Counted from the first letter of the stretch, positions 1 to 8,432 are shown. The stretch is DNA of 64,000 nt from Paenibacillus sp. JCM 18996 (GCA_001313085.1 BBFE01000008.1:1-64000), one strand, 5' to 3'. Numbers and translations: made by a program. The notes: generated by a model not told the origin, from the letters alone.

Positions 1-1
1 C

Positions 2-453
2 AAAACCTTCCCGTTGTCTTCCGGCGTTTCCATTGAAATTGATGGGGCGGCGCTATCTATGGAGCAGCCTCCGGTCATCCGCGACGGCAATACTTTGGCT
101 CCTTTCCGGGCAGTGATGGAGCTTTGGGGGCGCAGATTCAATGGGAAGGGCCCACTCAAACCGTGACTGCGACAAAGGGAGACACCACCCTTAAGCTCGC
201 GATCGGAAAATCCTCCATGACCCGCAACAATCAGACAATAGCTCTTGAAACACCGGCTCAGCTGGTAAACGGTTTTACGATGATCCCGGCCAGGGCGGTC
301 GGCGAGGCTTTCGGCGGCAAAGTGAGCTGGAATGCTAACTCCAGAACCGTGCAGATAGCAACCGGCGGCGCCAAAAGCACATCGGCGTTGCCGCCAACCC
401 ACCAGCCTGAAACCGGAAATGCCGCTAATGACAGCTTTTTTTCTCCAAAATGA
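2..453 (+). CDS. Copper amine oxidase-type stalk domain protein, C-terminal part
   Basis: The start lies outside the window. The readable part has two reading frames joined by a missing base near 119-123. The first frame gives IDGAALSMEQPPVIRDGNT followed by APFRAVME, and the second continues with GAQIQWE and ends at the stop. This repeated pattern (short beta strands, L/IPxRAVxEAFGG, then a V.W..N.RTV strand) is typical of the copper amine oxidase N-terminal-like 'stalk' domain. Bacillales secreted proteins use that domain as a surface or wall-associated module, not as an enzyme. Two stalk units are visible: one before and one after the frame change. The last 25 or so residues are a low-complexity polar tail. 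Exact function is unknown. Confidence 0.75.
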
Positions 454-521
454 CCGCGTTCATTATCCGCATAAAAAAATTCATTGTTAACGGCATAAAA
501 CAAACTCCTTCGGGAACATTA

Positions 522-552
522 CAGTCAGCCTTTGCGGCTGGCTTTTTTTTGC
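522..552 (+). terminator. Rho-independent terminator after the stalk-domain gene
   Basis: A GTCAGCC / GGCTGGC stem with a short TTTGC loop is followed by a run of eight T. It lies about 70 bases after the stop of the stalk-domain gene and before the next promoter. Confidence 0.8.
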
Positions 553-613
553 ATTCTTTCAGCTCTCCGCTTCTTACGTGTTAAATGATATAAACTATCT
601 ATTAACCATAAAC

Positions 614-643
614 TTTACATAAGTAAGTGAATGATGTTATAAT
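614..643 (+). promoter_or_regulatory. Sigma-A type promoter for the nitroreductase gene
   Basis: TTTACA (-35) and TATAAT (-10) are separated by 18 bases. The -10 box lies about 34 bases upstream of the nitroreductase start codon. Sequence match only. Confidence 0.7.
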
Positions 644-676
644 CGGTTCATCAAGAAGAATAAGGAGTGCAAAGAA

Positions 677-1293
677 ATGAGCCAGACTGAAGTTGTGTTA
701 TCCGCAACGGATGCGATGAAAGACCGTCATTCTGTCCGCAAATATAAAAAAAAGACATGAAAATTCCGCAGGAAACTTTAAATGAAATTTTGGAGCTCGC
801 AGCGACCGCTCCGTCCGCCTGGAACCTGCAGCATTGGCGTTTCCTGGTTGTGCAGGAGCAGGCGGGCAAAGAGCGTCTGCTGCCGATAGCATACGGCCAG
901 CAGCAGGTCGTTGACGCTCCTGTCGTGATTATCGTTCTCGGCGATCTGCAGGCGAACCTGTCGGCGCCTGAGGTTTACGCAAACGCACCGGCACAAGTCC
1001 AGGATTCGATGATCTCACAGATCGACGGTGCTTACCGGAATACCCGGCTTGCCCGCGACGAAGCGATTCGCAACAGTTCTCTGGCCGCGATGCAGCTGAT
1101 GCTGGCCGCGAAGGCCAAAGGGTACGACACCGTCCCTATGGGCGGCTTCGACCACAGCGCGCTGGTGCAGGCATTGCACATTCCTGACCGGTATATTCCC
1201 GTTCTTATGTTGGCAATGGGTGAAGCAGAGGCCCCTGGACGGGCAACAAAGCGTTTCCCGCTAAGCAAATCGGTTATTAACGAAAGCTTCTAA
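677..1293 (+). CDS. Nitroreductase family protein
   Basis: FMN-dependent oxidoreductase of the nitroreductase fold, expected to reduce nitro compounds or quinones with NAD(P)H in the cytoplasm. The start ATG follows TAAGGAG. The N-terminus reads MSQTEVVLSATDAMKDRHSV then RKYKK, the usual 'RxSxRxF/Y' FMN phosphate-binding region. It then changes frame at an eight-A run (about 747-755) into DMKIPQETLNEILELAATAP. APSAWNLQHWRF matches the family's 'APSaxNxQPW' motif, and the C-terminus contains PVLMLAMGEA. Corrected length is about 203 residues, normal for the family. It has its own promoter and terminator, so it is monocistronic. The frameshift is most likely a read error. The substrate cannot be inferred. 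Confidence 0.85.
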
Positions 1294-1346
1294 CCGGTAA
1301 TGAGCGGCTCCGCCTGTGCTCATGATGTTACAATAGGAGTAATTAC

Positions 1347-1384
1347 AGCCCGCTGACCGCGACAGGTTAGTCGGGTTTCTTTAT
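1347..1384 (+). terminator. Terminator after the nitroreductase gene
   Basis: CCCGCTGACC and GGTTAGTCGGG form a stem with a GCGACA loop (one wobble and one bulge), followed by TTTCTTT. Confidence 0.65.
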
Positions 1385-1530
1385 GTTCATACGTGCAACT
1401 TGGAAAAAACTTCCTGATTCGACAAAGTCCTACCATCGGTAGGGCTACAGATTGATTTATAAATCAGTAAGACACGCCTATTAAAAAAGCTGACAGCTAT
1501 TGTTTAAATTAGAAATAACTCGGGTTTTAG

Positions 1531-1847
1531 GAATTAACAAGATTTTCTGATATTGGGGTGGCCGGAGCATTCTTGCTTGGGGCGGTCTCCCTGCTTGTTA
1601 CCATCTTGAGCAAAAAAATCAGCTTGGAGGCGGGGGTATCAAGTTGTTCGCGGTCATTGGCTGCGCTTTAGGAGCGCTGGACGGATTTGCAGCCATGCTT
1701 CTTACCTTTATCGCGGCCGGCTTAGTGGCGTGGCCGATTCTGTTGGTTCAGAAATTCCGCAAAGAGCGGGCGGGAAAGATAACCGAACTGGCGATGGCGC
1801 CTTTTATGGCAGTCAGCACGGGCATCGTATTGATTTTACTATTATAG
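1531..1847 (+). pseudogene. Prepilin peptidase (TadV/CpaA, A24 family), C-terminal remnant
   Basis: An open stretch after an in-frame stop reads VAGAFLLGAVSLLVTILSKK, a membrane segment. One frame over, it continues as IKLFAVIGCALGALDGFAA and a second membrane segment. If a single A is restored near 1633, the junction reads AGDIKLFAVIG, which matches the G-x-G-D-x-K motif holding the second catalytic Asp of A24 prepilin peptidases. No N-terminal half with the first catalytic Asp and no start codon with ribosome binding site can be found upstream. The piece is therefore a truncated copy, or a gene too damaged to read. It sits directly before a CpaB-like fragment, which supports a decayed Tad pilus locus. 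Confidence 0.55.
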
Positions 1848-1860
1848 CAGTGGTGCACAA

Positions 1861-2159
1861 GGTATGTTTGAGTAGAGACGGCGCGCAGTTATTTTTTTTA
1901 CGAGTATATCCATAGTGATGGCATTGATAGCCACCATCCTGTTCTCCAACTACATACAAGCGGCAAAAGAAAGCATGGGAGAGTTAGCGCAGGTCGTCGT
2001 TACCAAAGCCGACATTACGGCAGGAAAGCCGATTCCCACAGGGGCTTTAACTACACAAGAGGTTCCGAGCAATATTTGCTCCCGTCCGTTATTCAATCCG
2101 CGGATCAGTTGAAAGATAAAGTTAATCAATCAGGAGGCACAGCGCTCCCGCCCAACTGA
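1861..2159 (+). pseudogene. Flp pilus assembly protein CpaB/RcpC (SAF domain) remnant
   Basis: The frame through the GTG/ATG region near 1915 gives an N-terminal hydrophobic helix (MALIATILFSNYIQAAK) and then VVVTKADITAGKPI and ALTTQEVPSN. Such 'vVta..dIpaGt.lt..dl....vP' strings are the SAF domain of CpaB/RcpC pilus assembly proteins. A missing base near 2071 shifts the continuation, YLLPSVIQSADQLKDKV, into another frame that stops at TGA. A normal CpaB is over 200 residues; only about 80 are present. No downstream tad genes (tadA, tadB, tadC) follow, so this is a relic rather than a working assembly gene. Confidence 0.55.
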
Positions 2160-2321
2160 ATGAACAACCGCTTGGTACAGACAAATTTAAAATCGACGTG
2201 AGCAAATGTTCTAAAGACGAAATTAATTTCACTATAAAATGAACGAAAAAAATTATGCCGGTCGGTACCCCTTTGCCCATAGGCGAATATCCTGTTGTAT
2301 ATTCAATAGGAGGTTAGACCG

Positions 2322-2642
2322 ATGGCTCACGAACAAATCAAAGACATTTGCGCGCAGCATATGCACCGTTATGTTCTGGTGCGGACCCACGACGGTATGG
2401 AATACGACGGCATCATTTCCGAAATGGACGGCGATCATTTGTATATTGCGGAACCGGTGGGTACCGTAACGGACGACAGGGAAGAGGAGAGCAGGGGGTT
2501 CGGCTACGGCTACGGTTATCCTTATTACCCCTACTATCCGTATTACCCTTATTATCCGTATCCATTCTATCGCCGCAGATTCCGCCGCCGTTTCTTTCCG
2601 TTCGCCGCGCTTGCCGCTTTGTCCCTGCTGCCTTACTATTGA
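2322..2642 (+). CDS. Small Tyr/Pro-rich protein with possible Sm-like N-terminus
   Basis: An intact 106-residue ORF preceded by AGGAGG at good spacing. The N-terminal 55 or so residues (HRYVLVRTHDGMEYDGIISE followed by MDGDHLYIAEP) resemble the compact beta-barrel pattern of Sm-like or SH3-like small domains: 'V.v.t.dG..y.G.i...d.d.l.i'. Residues of about 65-85 are a glycine/tyrosine stretch followed by PYYP repeats (PYYPYYPYYPYYPYP). They lead into an arginine cluster (YRRRFRRRFF) and a short hydrophobic tail. No signal peptide is visible. Small proteins of this build occur in Bacillales genomes, but I know no experimentally assigned function. Spore-coat or envelope association is a guess from composition only. 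Confidence 0.7.
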   Translation: MAHEQIKDICAQHMHRYVLVRTHDGMEYDGIISEMDGDHLYIAEPVGTVTDDREEESRGFGYGYGYPYYPYYPYYPYYPYPFYRRRFRRRFFPFAALAALSLLPYY

Positions 2643-2674
2643 TTGGTACGGTCAGGTCCGTTAATAACTAACAA

Positions 2675-2713
2675 ACAACCTCCTCATCAGCCGGGCTTTT
2701 GAGGGGGTTGTTC
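2675..2713 (+). terminator. Inverted repeat downstream of the Tyr/Pro-rich gene
   Basis: ACAACCTCCTCA pairs with TGAGGGGGTTGT around a 13-base loop containing CCGGGCTTTT. The stem is long but the T run after it is poor, so termination is probable rather than certain. Confidence 0.5.
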
Positions 2714-2814
2714 ATCTGAACAACTCTTTTCGTACAGCACTCATTTTCTTTCTTTCCGGAATTAAGCTATGATAGAAAAAATAAACCATAATGCGAAAGG
2801 AGCGCTACTGGAGA

Positions 2815-3165
2815 ATGGACTGCATTTTCTGCAAAATCGTCGAAGGATCGATACCTTCCAGCAAAATTTACGAGAACGAGAATGTTCTTGTATTCCATGA
2901 CATTCAGCCGGCGGCGCCAGTTCACGCTCTGGTCATCCCCAAGAAGCATATCGCGACCATGAACGATGCCGGGGAAGAGGATTGGGCATTGATCGGCGAG
3001 GTGCATAAAGCCGCGCAGCTGGCGGCCCGCGAGCTTGGAATCGCGGAATCCGGCTATCGTCTGATCAACAATTGCGGAGCGGACGGAGGCCAGGTGGTTT
3101 TCCATATTCATTACCACATTTTGGGCGGTGAAAAGCTCGGAGCTTTGAATTATCAAGGGAAGTGA
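2815..3165 (+). CDS. hit: HIT family nucleotide hydrolase
   Basis: Histidine triad protein of the HinT branch, which hydrolyses AMP-linked or similar nucleotide conjugates in the cytoplasm. The intact ORF begins MDCIFCKIVEGSIPSSKIYE, the standard HIT N-terminus with a Cys pair (CIFC). It ends with HIHYHILGG, the HxHxHxx catalytic triad motif. The ATG at this position is preferred over an upstream in-frame ATG because the GAAAGGAG ribosome site lies just before it. Length (116 residues) is normal. It stands upstream of rpsU, with a separate promoter between them. Confidence 0.92.
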   Translation: MDCIFCKIVEGSIPSSKIYENENVLVFHDIQPAAPVHALVIPKKHIATMNDAGEEDWALIGEVHKAAQLAARELGIAESGYRLINNCGADGGQVVFHIHYHILGGEKLGALNYQGK

Positions 3166-3217
3166 ATAGCTTGGATCAGGCCTGTCATCGCAGCATACAT
3201 ACTACGTTCATTTTGGG

Positions 3218-3247
3218 TTGACACCTTTCTGTATTTTCATCTATAAT
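3218..3247 (+). promoter_or_regulatory. Sigma-A promoter for rpsU-yqeY
   Basis: A perfect TTGACA and a perfect TATAAT are 18 bases apart. They lie 60 bases upstream of the rpsU start in an otherwise AT-rich gap. Confidence 0.85.
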
Positions 3248-3306
3248 GAGGTTTGATTAGCTGCTTTATTCGTCTTGGACGGTCTGTTCGGAGGGAGGGA
3301 AAACTG

Positions 3307-3482
3307 GTGTCAGAAACTCGAGTTCGCAAAAAAACGAAACCATAGATGCTGCACTTCGTCGCTTCAAGCGTTCCATCGCTAAAGACGGCGTTCTAGCAGA
3401 GGTAAAGAAACGTAAGCATTATGAGAAGCCTAGCGTTAAGAAGAAGAAGAAGTCTGAGGCTGCTCGTAAGAGAAAGTTCTAG
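3307..3482 (+). CDS. rpsU: 30S ribosomal protein S21
   Basis: Small-subunit protein bS21. A GTG start preceded by GGAGGGAGG gives MSETRVRK. A run of seven A at 3330-3336 (five expected) then breaks the frame. The other frame continues [19 protein letters not shown] and ends [14 protein letters not shown], the characteristic basic C-terminus. Allowing for the two extra bases, the protein has 57 residues, exactly the Bacillales length. S21 has a strong promoter, and the break in so short and abundant a protein argues for a read error. yqeY follows 17 bases later, the order seen across Bacillales. Confidence 0.92.
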
Positions 3483-3499
3483 GAGGCTTAATCAGAATC

Positions 3500-3946
3500 A
3501 TGAGCTTAAGCGAGCGATTGAACGAAGATATGAAGCAAGCGATGAAGAGTCAGGACAAGTTTAAACTCTCCGTAATCCGTATGGTTCGCGCGTCGATCAA
3601 GAATCTTGAAATAGATCAGCGTAAAACCTTAGATGACAATGAAGTGCTTGACATTCTGAGTCGCGAGATCAAACAACGTAAAGATTCCCTCCAAGAATTT
3701 GAAAAAAAAGCCGGCCGTCAGGACTTAGCCGAACCTTTGAAACAAGAAATTGCCATCATAGCCGAGTACTTGCCGCAACAGTTAACTGAGGATGAAATTA
3801 AAGCAGTTGTACAAGAGACTATCCAAGAAGTCGGTGCGACATCCAAAGCGGATATGGGAAAAGTAATGGCCGCCTTAATGCCTAAGGTTAAAGGGCGGGC
3901 TGACGGCAAGATCGTCAATCAGTTTGTTACACAATTATTGCAATAA
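3500..3946 (+). CDS. yqeY: GatB/YqeY domain protein
   Basis: Intact 148-residue ORF with an AGGAGG site. It has the YqeY family layout: an N-terminal helical half (LSERLNEDMKQAMKSQDK, then LSVIRMVRASIKNLEID) and a C-terminal GatB-like helical tail (EYLPQQLTEDEIKAVVQETI, then SKADMGKVMAALMPKVKGR). The tail domain is shared with the GatB subunit of tRNA amidotransferase and binds tRNA there. The role of the stand-alone protein is not established. It is cotranscribed with rpsU by position and followed by a terminator. Confidence 0.92.
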   Translation: MSLSERLNEDMKQAMKSQDKFKLSVIRMVRASIKNLEIDQRKTLDDNEVLDILSREIKQRKDSLQEFEKKAGRQDLAEPLKQEIAIIAEYLPQQLTEDEIKAVVQETIQEVGATSKADMGKVMAALMPKVKGRADGKIVNQFVTQLLQ

Positions 3947-3949
3947 ATA

Positions 3950-3985
3950 CGAAAGCCGGGATCATCTTTGATCTCGGCTTTTATT
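3950..3985 (+). terminator. Terminator after rpsU-yqeY
   Basis: AAAGCCGGGATCA and TGATCTCGGCTTTT form a 12-13 bp stem with a short loop and a T-rich tail immediately after the yqeY stop. Confidence 0.85.
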
Positions 3986-4097
3986 CTGTAAATATACGAA
4001 TTTTTTTGAAACACAATCTTCATACATAACGTATACATTTTCAAAAGGTCCGTGCAATACATTGAGAAGTGAAAAAAGCAGAAAAGAGGGGGGCCTT

Positions 4098-5453
4098 ATG
4101 ATACAAAGAGGAACCGTTAGACGGTCGCACGTCGCCCTGGTCATGCTTGTGGCTGTGTTAGCTCTATGGTTCTACCCCGCGCAGGAAGCCGTATACGCTG
4201 AGGAGCGTTCCCCCCATCTATGTGATCCCGGTCCATGAAACGATCGATCAAGATTTGCAAAAAATTTGTCCAGAGGTGGTTCGCCGCAGCGGAGAAGAAA
4301 AAGGCCGCAGGGATCATTCTTGATATGGATACTTACGGGGGAAGTGTGGATGCGGCCGAGAAAATCAGTGAAATCGTCAGAGCCAGCGCCATTCCGACTG
4401 CCGCTTACGTTCACCGCAAAGCCGCGTCGGCAGGCAGTTACATCGCGCTGAGCGCAGGCAAAATCTTCATGGAGCCGGGAAGCTCGATCGGTGCCGCGGC
4501 CGTTGTCGACGGGAGCGGCAAAGAAGTGGAGAATCCCAAAATCGTCGCCTACTGGACGAGCAGGATGAGGCCGCCGCGGAGCTCCATGGAAGGGACTCGC
4601 TGATTGCGGCAGGCATGGCGGACAAGAATCTGGTCGTGCCTATGCCGAAGATCGACCGTACGAAGCAGAAAGGAGAAATTATCGCTTTAACCGCCGATGA
4701 AGCCGTGAAAGTAGGATATGCCGAGGGGACGGCTGATTCTTTGCAGGCGATTTTGCCCGCTCTGGGTCTGCCCCAGGATTACCCAATGCAGTGGGCGAGC
4801 GCGTCCTTGGCGGACAAAATAGCGGGGTTTGTGACGAATCCTTTCCTCATGACCTTGCTGCTTCTGATAGGGATTGCAGGAGTTGGGGTGGAGATGCTGG
4901 TTCCGGGCTTCGGGTTGCCGGGAATACTGGGTATTGCCGGCTTTGCGCTTTATTTTTTTTCGGGCATTATGTGTCAGGCTTTGCGGGTGCCAGGATATCG
5001 TGCTGTTCGTGGCGGGCGTCCTCATGCTCATTTCGGAAATCTTCGTTCCGAGCTTCGGGATTTTGGGCATTCTGGGTATAATCAGCTTGGGGAGCGGCAT
5101 AGTCCTGGCGGCGCAGAACACAGGGCAGGGTCTGCTTACATTGACAATCGCGCTGGTCATTGGGGCCGTCATTATAGCGATCGTGGTGAAATATTTCAGC
5201 CATAGAGGCATTTGGCACCGTTTTATTCTTAAAGACGCTTTGACGGAAGAAAAAAGGCTACTCCTCCACTTCTCCCAAGCAGCGTTTTCTGCATCAGAGG
5301 GGGGCCTCACTGACGCCGCTGAGACCTGCAGGCACAGCCCGCATCGGAGAGGAACGGGTAGACGTGGTGACGAGGGGCGAGTTTATTCCTTCCGGTTCAG
5401 AGATAGAAGTGATCGAGGTGGAAGGTGCAAGGGTGGTTGTAAAAGCAATCTAA
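4098..5453 (+). CDS. nfeD: NfeD-type membrane-bound serine protease (long form)
   Basis: Partner of the flotillin-like protein encoded next. After a Met start comes a signal peptide (HVALVMLVAVLALWF). Then, over several frames, IYVIPVHETIDQ, a ClpP-like protease domain (ILDMDTYGG, then AASAGSYIALSAGKI with the likely nucleophile Ser), a linker, several membrane helices (MTLLLLIGIAGVGVEML, DIVLFVAGVLMLISEIF) and a C-terminal OB-fold (RIGEERVDVVTRGEFIPSGS). This is the long NfeD architecture. Frame changes occur near 4220 (C run), 4257 (A run), 4566, 4950-4990 and 5250 (A run). Corrected length is about 450 residues, as expected. floA starts 27 bases downstream. Confidence 0.88.
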
Positions 5454-5480
5454 ATTAGAGTTTTGGGAGGAAAAAAGGCA

Positions 5481-6457
5481 ATGTATGTAGCTTATCTTGT
5501 TTTGGCAGCGGTCATTTTAATTGCGGTTGTTATGTTTCTTAACTTTGTGCCGGTTCTGCTGTGGATTTCCGCGCTGGCATCAGGCGTCCGGGTGTCCATC
5601 GCAACGCTTATCGCGATGAGGATCCGCCGCGTCATTCCGAGCCGGATCGTCAATCCGCTGATCAAGGCGACCAAAGCGGGCCTCGGCCTGACGATTAATC
5701 AGCTGGAGAGCCACTTCCTTGCCGGCGGTAATGTCGACAGGGTGGTGAACGCGCTGATCGCGGCCCATCGTGCCGACATCCATCTGCTTCGAGAGGGCCG
5801 CAGCCATTGATTTGGCCGGTCGTGACGTGCTGATGGCCGTGCAAATGAGCGTCAATCCGAAAGTGATAGAAACGCCTACGGTATCGGCGGTTGCCAAGAA
5901 CGGCATCGAAGTGCGGGTTATTGCCCGGGTCACCGTACGCGCGAATATCGACCGCCTGGTAGGGGGAGCCGGAGAAGAGACGATCATCGCACGCGTAGGG
6001 GAAGGAATTGTCACTACGGTCGGTTCGAGCGAATCCCATAAGGATGTGCTGGAGAATCCCGATATGATCTCGCGCGTCGTATTAAGCAAAGGCTTGGACG
6101 CGGGAACCGCGTTTGAAATCCTCTCCATTGACATCGCGGATGTCGATGTGGGCAAAAAACATCGGAGCGCACCTCCAAACGGAGCAGGCGGAAGCGGATA
6201 AGCGGATTGCCCAGGCCAAAGCGGAGGAACGCCGCGCCATGGCAGTGGCCCACGAGCAAGAAATGAAAGCCAGAGTAGTGGAGATGAAGGCCAAGGTGGT
6301 AGAGGCGGAATCGCAGGTGCCCCAGGCGATGGCGGACGCGCTGAGAGGCGGCAAGCTTGGAGTTATGGACTACATTAACATGAAGAACATCGAATCCGAC
6401 ACGCAGATGCGCAGCTCACTGGGCAAAATGACAGACCAAGGCAAAGAGGATAAATAG
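5481..6457 (+). CDS. floA: Flotillin-like protein FloA
   Basis: Membrane-microdomain scaffold of the SPFH type. ATG start after GGGAGG, preferred over an in-frame TTG upstream. An N-terminal hydrophobic hairpin ([20 protein letters not shown]) is followed by the FloA core: [19 protein letters not shown], then a C-terminal coiled coil rich in Ala/Glu ([19 protein letters not shown]). Two frame changes are seen, a loss near 5788 and an extra A near 6150 (GKN reads GKKH). Corrected length is about 325 residues, as in B. subtilis FloA. Adjacent to nfeD, the widely conserved pair. The coiled coil mediates oligomerisation in studied homologues. Confidence 0.93.
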
Positions 6458-6485
6458 GGTTGAAGCCTGAACGGAGGCGTAAAGC

Positions 6486-7097
6486 ATGGATCAGCTGTTA
6501 GATTTAGCCGGCGCTCTTGCTAAGTTGATACCGGCGGCGATCATTTTCCTGTTCTTTCTGCTGGGCAGCTTTTTGAAAAAAAATAGAGCCAAAGGCCAGT
6601 CCCCGAACCGGATGCCCGAGTTCGGCGGCGCTCCCGTTTTTAAGCCGGCCGCCACCCGCCCGGCAGCGCCGCAACGAGCGCCGGGAGAACCACACGCCCG
6701 GAAGCCGCGGCAGTCTGAGCCGCCAATGCAGCGTGTTCCGGGCAGCGACCCGTCAGCACCCGCAAGCTTCCCGGTCTGGACGGACGTTAGAATGCCGGAG
6801 ACGACAAGAGAAAACCAGCCTGTTTACAGGGAATCGGTAAAACGCAGCTTTGAGGGGGATGCCGGTGAATCCGGCAGCGACACCCGGAGAAGATCGGAGG
6901 CCGCGCCGCTCAGTCCGCAGACGATCGACAGAGCCTCCTCCTTCCAGGAGCCCGGCAATTCATCGTCGTCGCGGGCTGGTGCTGGTGCCCCTGCCCTTTG
7001 CTTACTCGATCAGGACGAAGCGCTTAAGGGACTGGTATGGGCGGAAATATTGGGACCTCCCAAAGCAAGGAAATTTCAACGAAACCAAAACCGATAA
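6486..7097 (+). CDS. Single-pass membrane protein of unknown function downstream of floA
   Basis: One N-terminal membrane helix (LIPAAIIFLFFLLGSFLKKN) is followed by about 170 low-complexity residues rich in Pro, Ala, Arg and Ser. The C-terminus is more conserved-looking: ALKGLVWAEILGPPKARK. The tail resembles the end of short proteins found after floA in related Bacillales. The central part may contain an indel, because composition changes abruptly near 6960. Position 28 bases after floA suggests cotranscription and a membrane-domain role, which is inference. No enzymatic motif is visible. Confidence 0.6.
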   Translation: MDQLLDLAGALAKLIPAAIIFLFFLLGSFLKKNRAKGQSPNRMPEFGGAPVFKPAATRPAAPQRAPGEPHARKPRQSEPPMQRVPGSDPSAPASFPVWTDVRMPETTRENQPVYRESVKRSFEGDAGESGSDTRRRSEAAPLSPQTIDRASSFQEPGNSSSSRAGAGAPALCLLDQDEALKGLVWAEILGPPKARKFQRNQNR

Positions 7098-7132
7098 GTC
7101 AAACGAGCAAGGGATAGATTACATTAAAGTGG

Positions 7133-7167
7133 ACCTAGTGGTGATTTTTTTCGCTAGGTTTTCTTTG
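7133..7167 (+). terminator. Terminator after the nfeD-floA operon
   Basis: ACCTAGTG pairs with CGCTAGGT (one G-T pair) around a T-rich loop, followed by TTTTCTTTG. It lies 36 bases after the last gene of the group. Confidence 0.6.
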
Positions 7168-7342
7168 ATGTATAAGAGTAGCATGCCGCTTACGCGGCAC
7201 CACTGATCTTTCCCTTTCTAAGAAGATAAGCAGATTTCCCGCTCCCGGCCTGACTATAGCGGAATGCAATTCCTCTATTTTTGGGCAAACAGGCTTTTTT
7301 ACCCACCCGTGCCAGCGTTTTGGCCACAATAACGGAAGCGCA

Positions 7343-7432
7343 GTGCGTTAATTCCGGGCAATAACCGGGAAATACAGCTTTAGCGGTTTAAAATTCCTTT
7401 AATTCGGGAAATATCCGGGAAATATCCAGGAA
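7343..7432. repeat. Short degenerate repeats of CCGGGAAATA
   Basis: Four to five copies of a CCGGGAAATA-like unit occur within 90 bases (TTCCGGGCAATA, ACCGGGAAATA, TTCGGGAAATATCCGGGAAA, ATCCAGGAAA). Two are in tandem, 11 bases apart. No gene is convincing between 7167 and 7612. Otherwise the stretch contains only a weak AAAAAAAGG/CCTTTTTTT inverted repeat at 7457-7500. Confidence 0.45.
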
Positions 7433-7611
7433 ACGGAATCCATCTTGGAATAGATCAAAAAAAGGTTATGAAGCAGAAAGTTCACGGGCCGCCTTTTTTT
7501 ATGTCGTGTTCCCGCGGCTTAACCACAACAACGTTACATGACTTGGGCAGCGGTTGGAATCCCATACTCATTCCCTGCCCGCGCACAAACGTATAGATTA
7601 GCACCAAAAAA

Positions 7612-7652
7612 AAGGACCGTCTGGAAACGGATCATCCTGACGGTTTTTTTAC
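7612..7652 (-). terminator. Bidirectional terminator at the end of the minus-strand small gene
   Basis: ACCGTC and GACGGT form a stem around an 18-base loop, with an A run on the left and a T run on the right. It can stop transcription in either direction. On the minus strand it immediately follows the stop of the small membrane protein gene. Confidence 0.65.
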
Positions 7653-7822
7653 GAAGACTGCTTTACAGCAGGAAGCTGAGCGATACGACAGCGACGGATG
7701 CATGGAACAAAATGTCCAGCCAGTCCTTTTTTGGCGGGCATGCTGATCAATTGCATGCAAACATAACCCGATCGCGCCACCATAATAATCAGAGCAATTT
7801 GAAATAAGAGATGCGGAATCAC
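7649..7822 (-). CDS. Small hydrophobic protein, unknown
   Basis: On the minus strand a textbook AAGGAGG site stands seven bases before a GTG start. The 57-residue product begins MIPHLLFQIALIIMVARSGY, one hydrophobic segment, then a basic, Cys-containing tail (CIRRCRIAQLPAVKQSS). A terminator follows at once. The strong ribosome site, start and terminator make it a likely real gene even though I recognise no family. Given the frameshift load in this sequence, the C-terminal third could be out of frame. It is transcribed against its neighbours. The 270 bases between its start and yqfC hold a GC-rich inverted repeat near 8045-8085 and nothing else recognisable. Confidence 0.5.
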   Translation of the reverse strand: MIPHLLFQIALIIMVARSGYVCMQLISMPAKKGLAGHFVPCIRRCRIAQLPAVKQSS

Positions 7823-8101
7823 GGTCCAACCTCCTTCGCTTAGCATAATAATATTGTATTTACCCGCTTCTCAGGCGGTAACAGCTCTCCCGGAAAATGG
7901 TCAACTGTCTTCTACTCATGCTCACCCCCCTGCGCAGCCGGCAAAGTCTCCCGCTCTCTCCAGACCTCGGACGGAGGTTATTTGTTTTTTCATAAACACC
8001 TAATCTGGAGCATATTTTTTAATTGATAAGAATGTACAGCAGCAGGCCCCATGGTTTGCCGGCACCGGCGGGCCATGCCTTCGGGGGGAAGGAGTTGACG
8101 G

Positions 8102-8382
8102 ATGCGCAGCCTGACCAAATATTTGAATAAGCTCACCGCACGGATTCTGGACCTTCCTCAAGATGTCATTCTGGACCTGCCGCGAATTACGATGATCGGC
8201 AATCTCCAGCTCTATATCGAAAACCATCAGGGAGTGCAGCATTTTTTTCACCCGAAATGCTCCGCTTGGCGCTGACGAAAGGGCAGCTTGAAGTGAGGGG
8301 CAGGGACCTGGTGATCCGGGCTATTTTGTCCGAGGAAGTGCTGATTGAAGGGGTCATTGACGATATCAAATACATCCCGTAG
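8102..8382 (+). CDS. yqfC: Sporulation protein YqfC
   Basis: Small YabP/YqfC-family protein, made in the mother cell during sporulation in B. subtilis (SigE regulon). ATG after AAGGAG. The N-terminus reads RILDLPQDVILDLPRITMIG, then LQLYIENHQGV. A seven-T run at about 8239-8245 (five expected) shifts the frame, and the rest continues FSPEMLRLALTKGQLEVRG to VLIEGVIDDIKYIP. Corrected length is about 93 residues, as in the family. YqfD, its partner in the same conserved pair, begins 51 bases later. Confidence 0.9.
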
Positions 8383-8432
8383 TAACCGTCAGGCTCCATT
8401 CAAGTAAACGACGTTCCGGAGGGGAATGAACG

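Noticed and set aside
1380..1530. Small hairpins (CCTACC ATC GGTAGG; TGATTTATAAATCA) as a possible riboswitch before the pilus relic
   Set aside because: No conserved core of c-di-GMP or other known riboswitches could be recognised, and no gene with a start follows.
7135..7329. Minus-strand ORF whose shifted frame contains AGSGKSAYLL, P-loop-like
   Set aside because: No ribosome site, no Walker B, too short, and the frame choice is arbitrary. Chance likeness.
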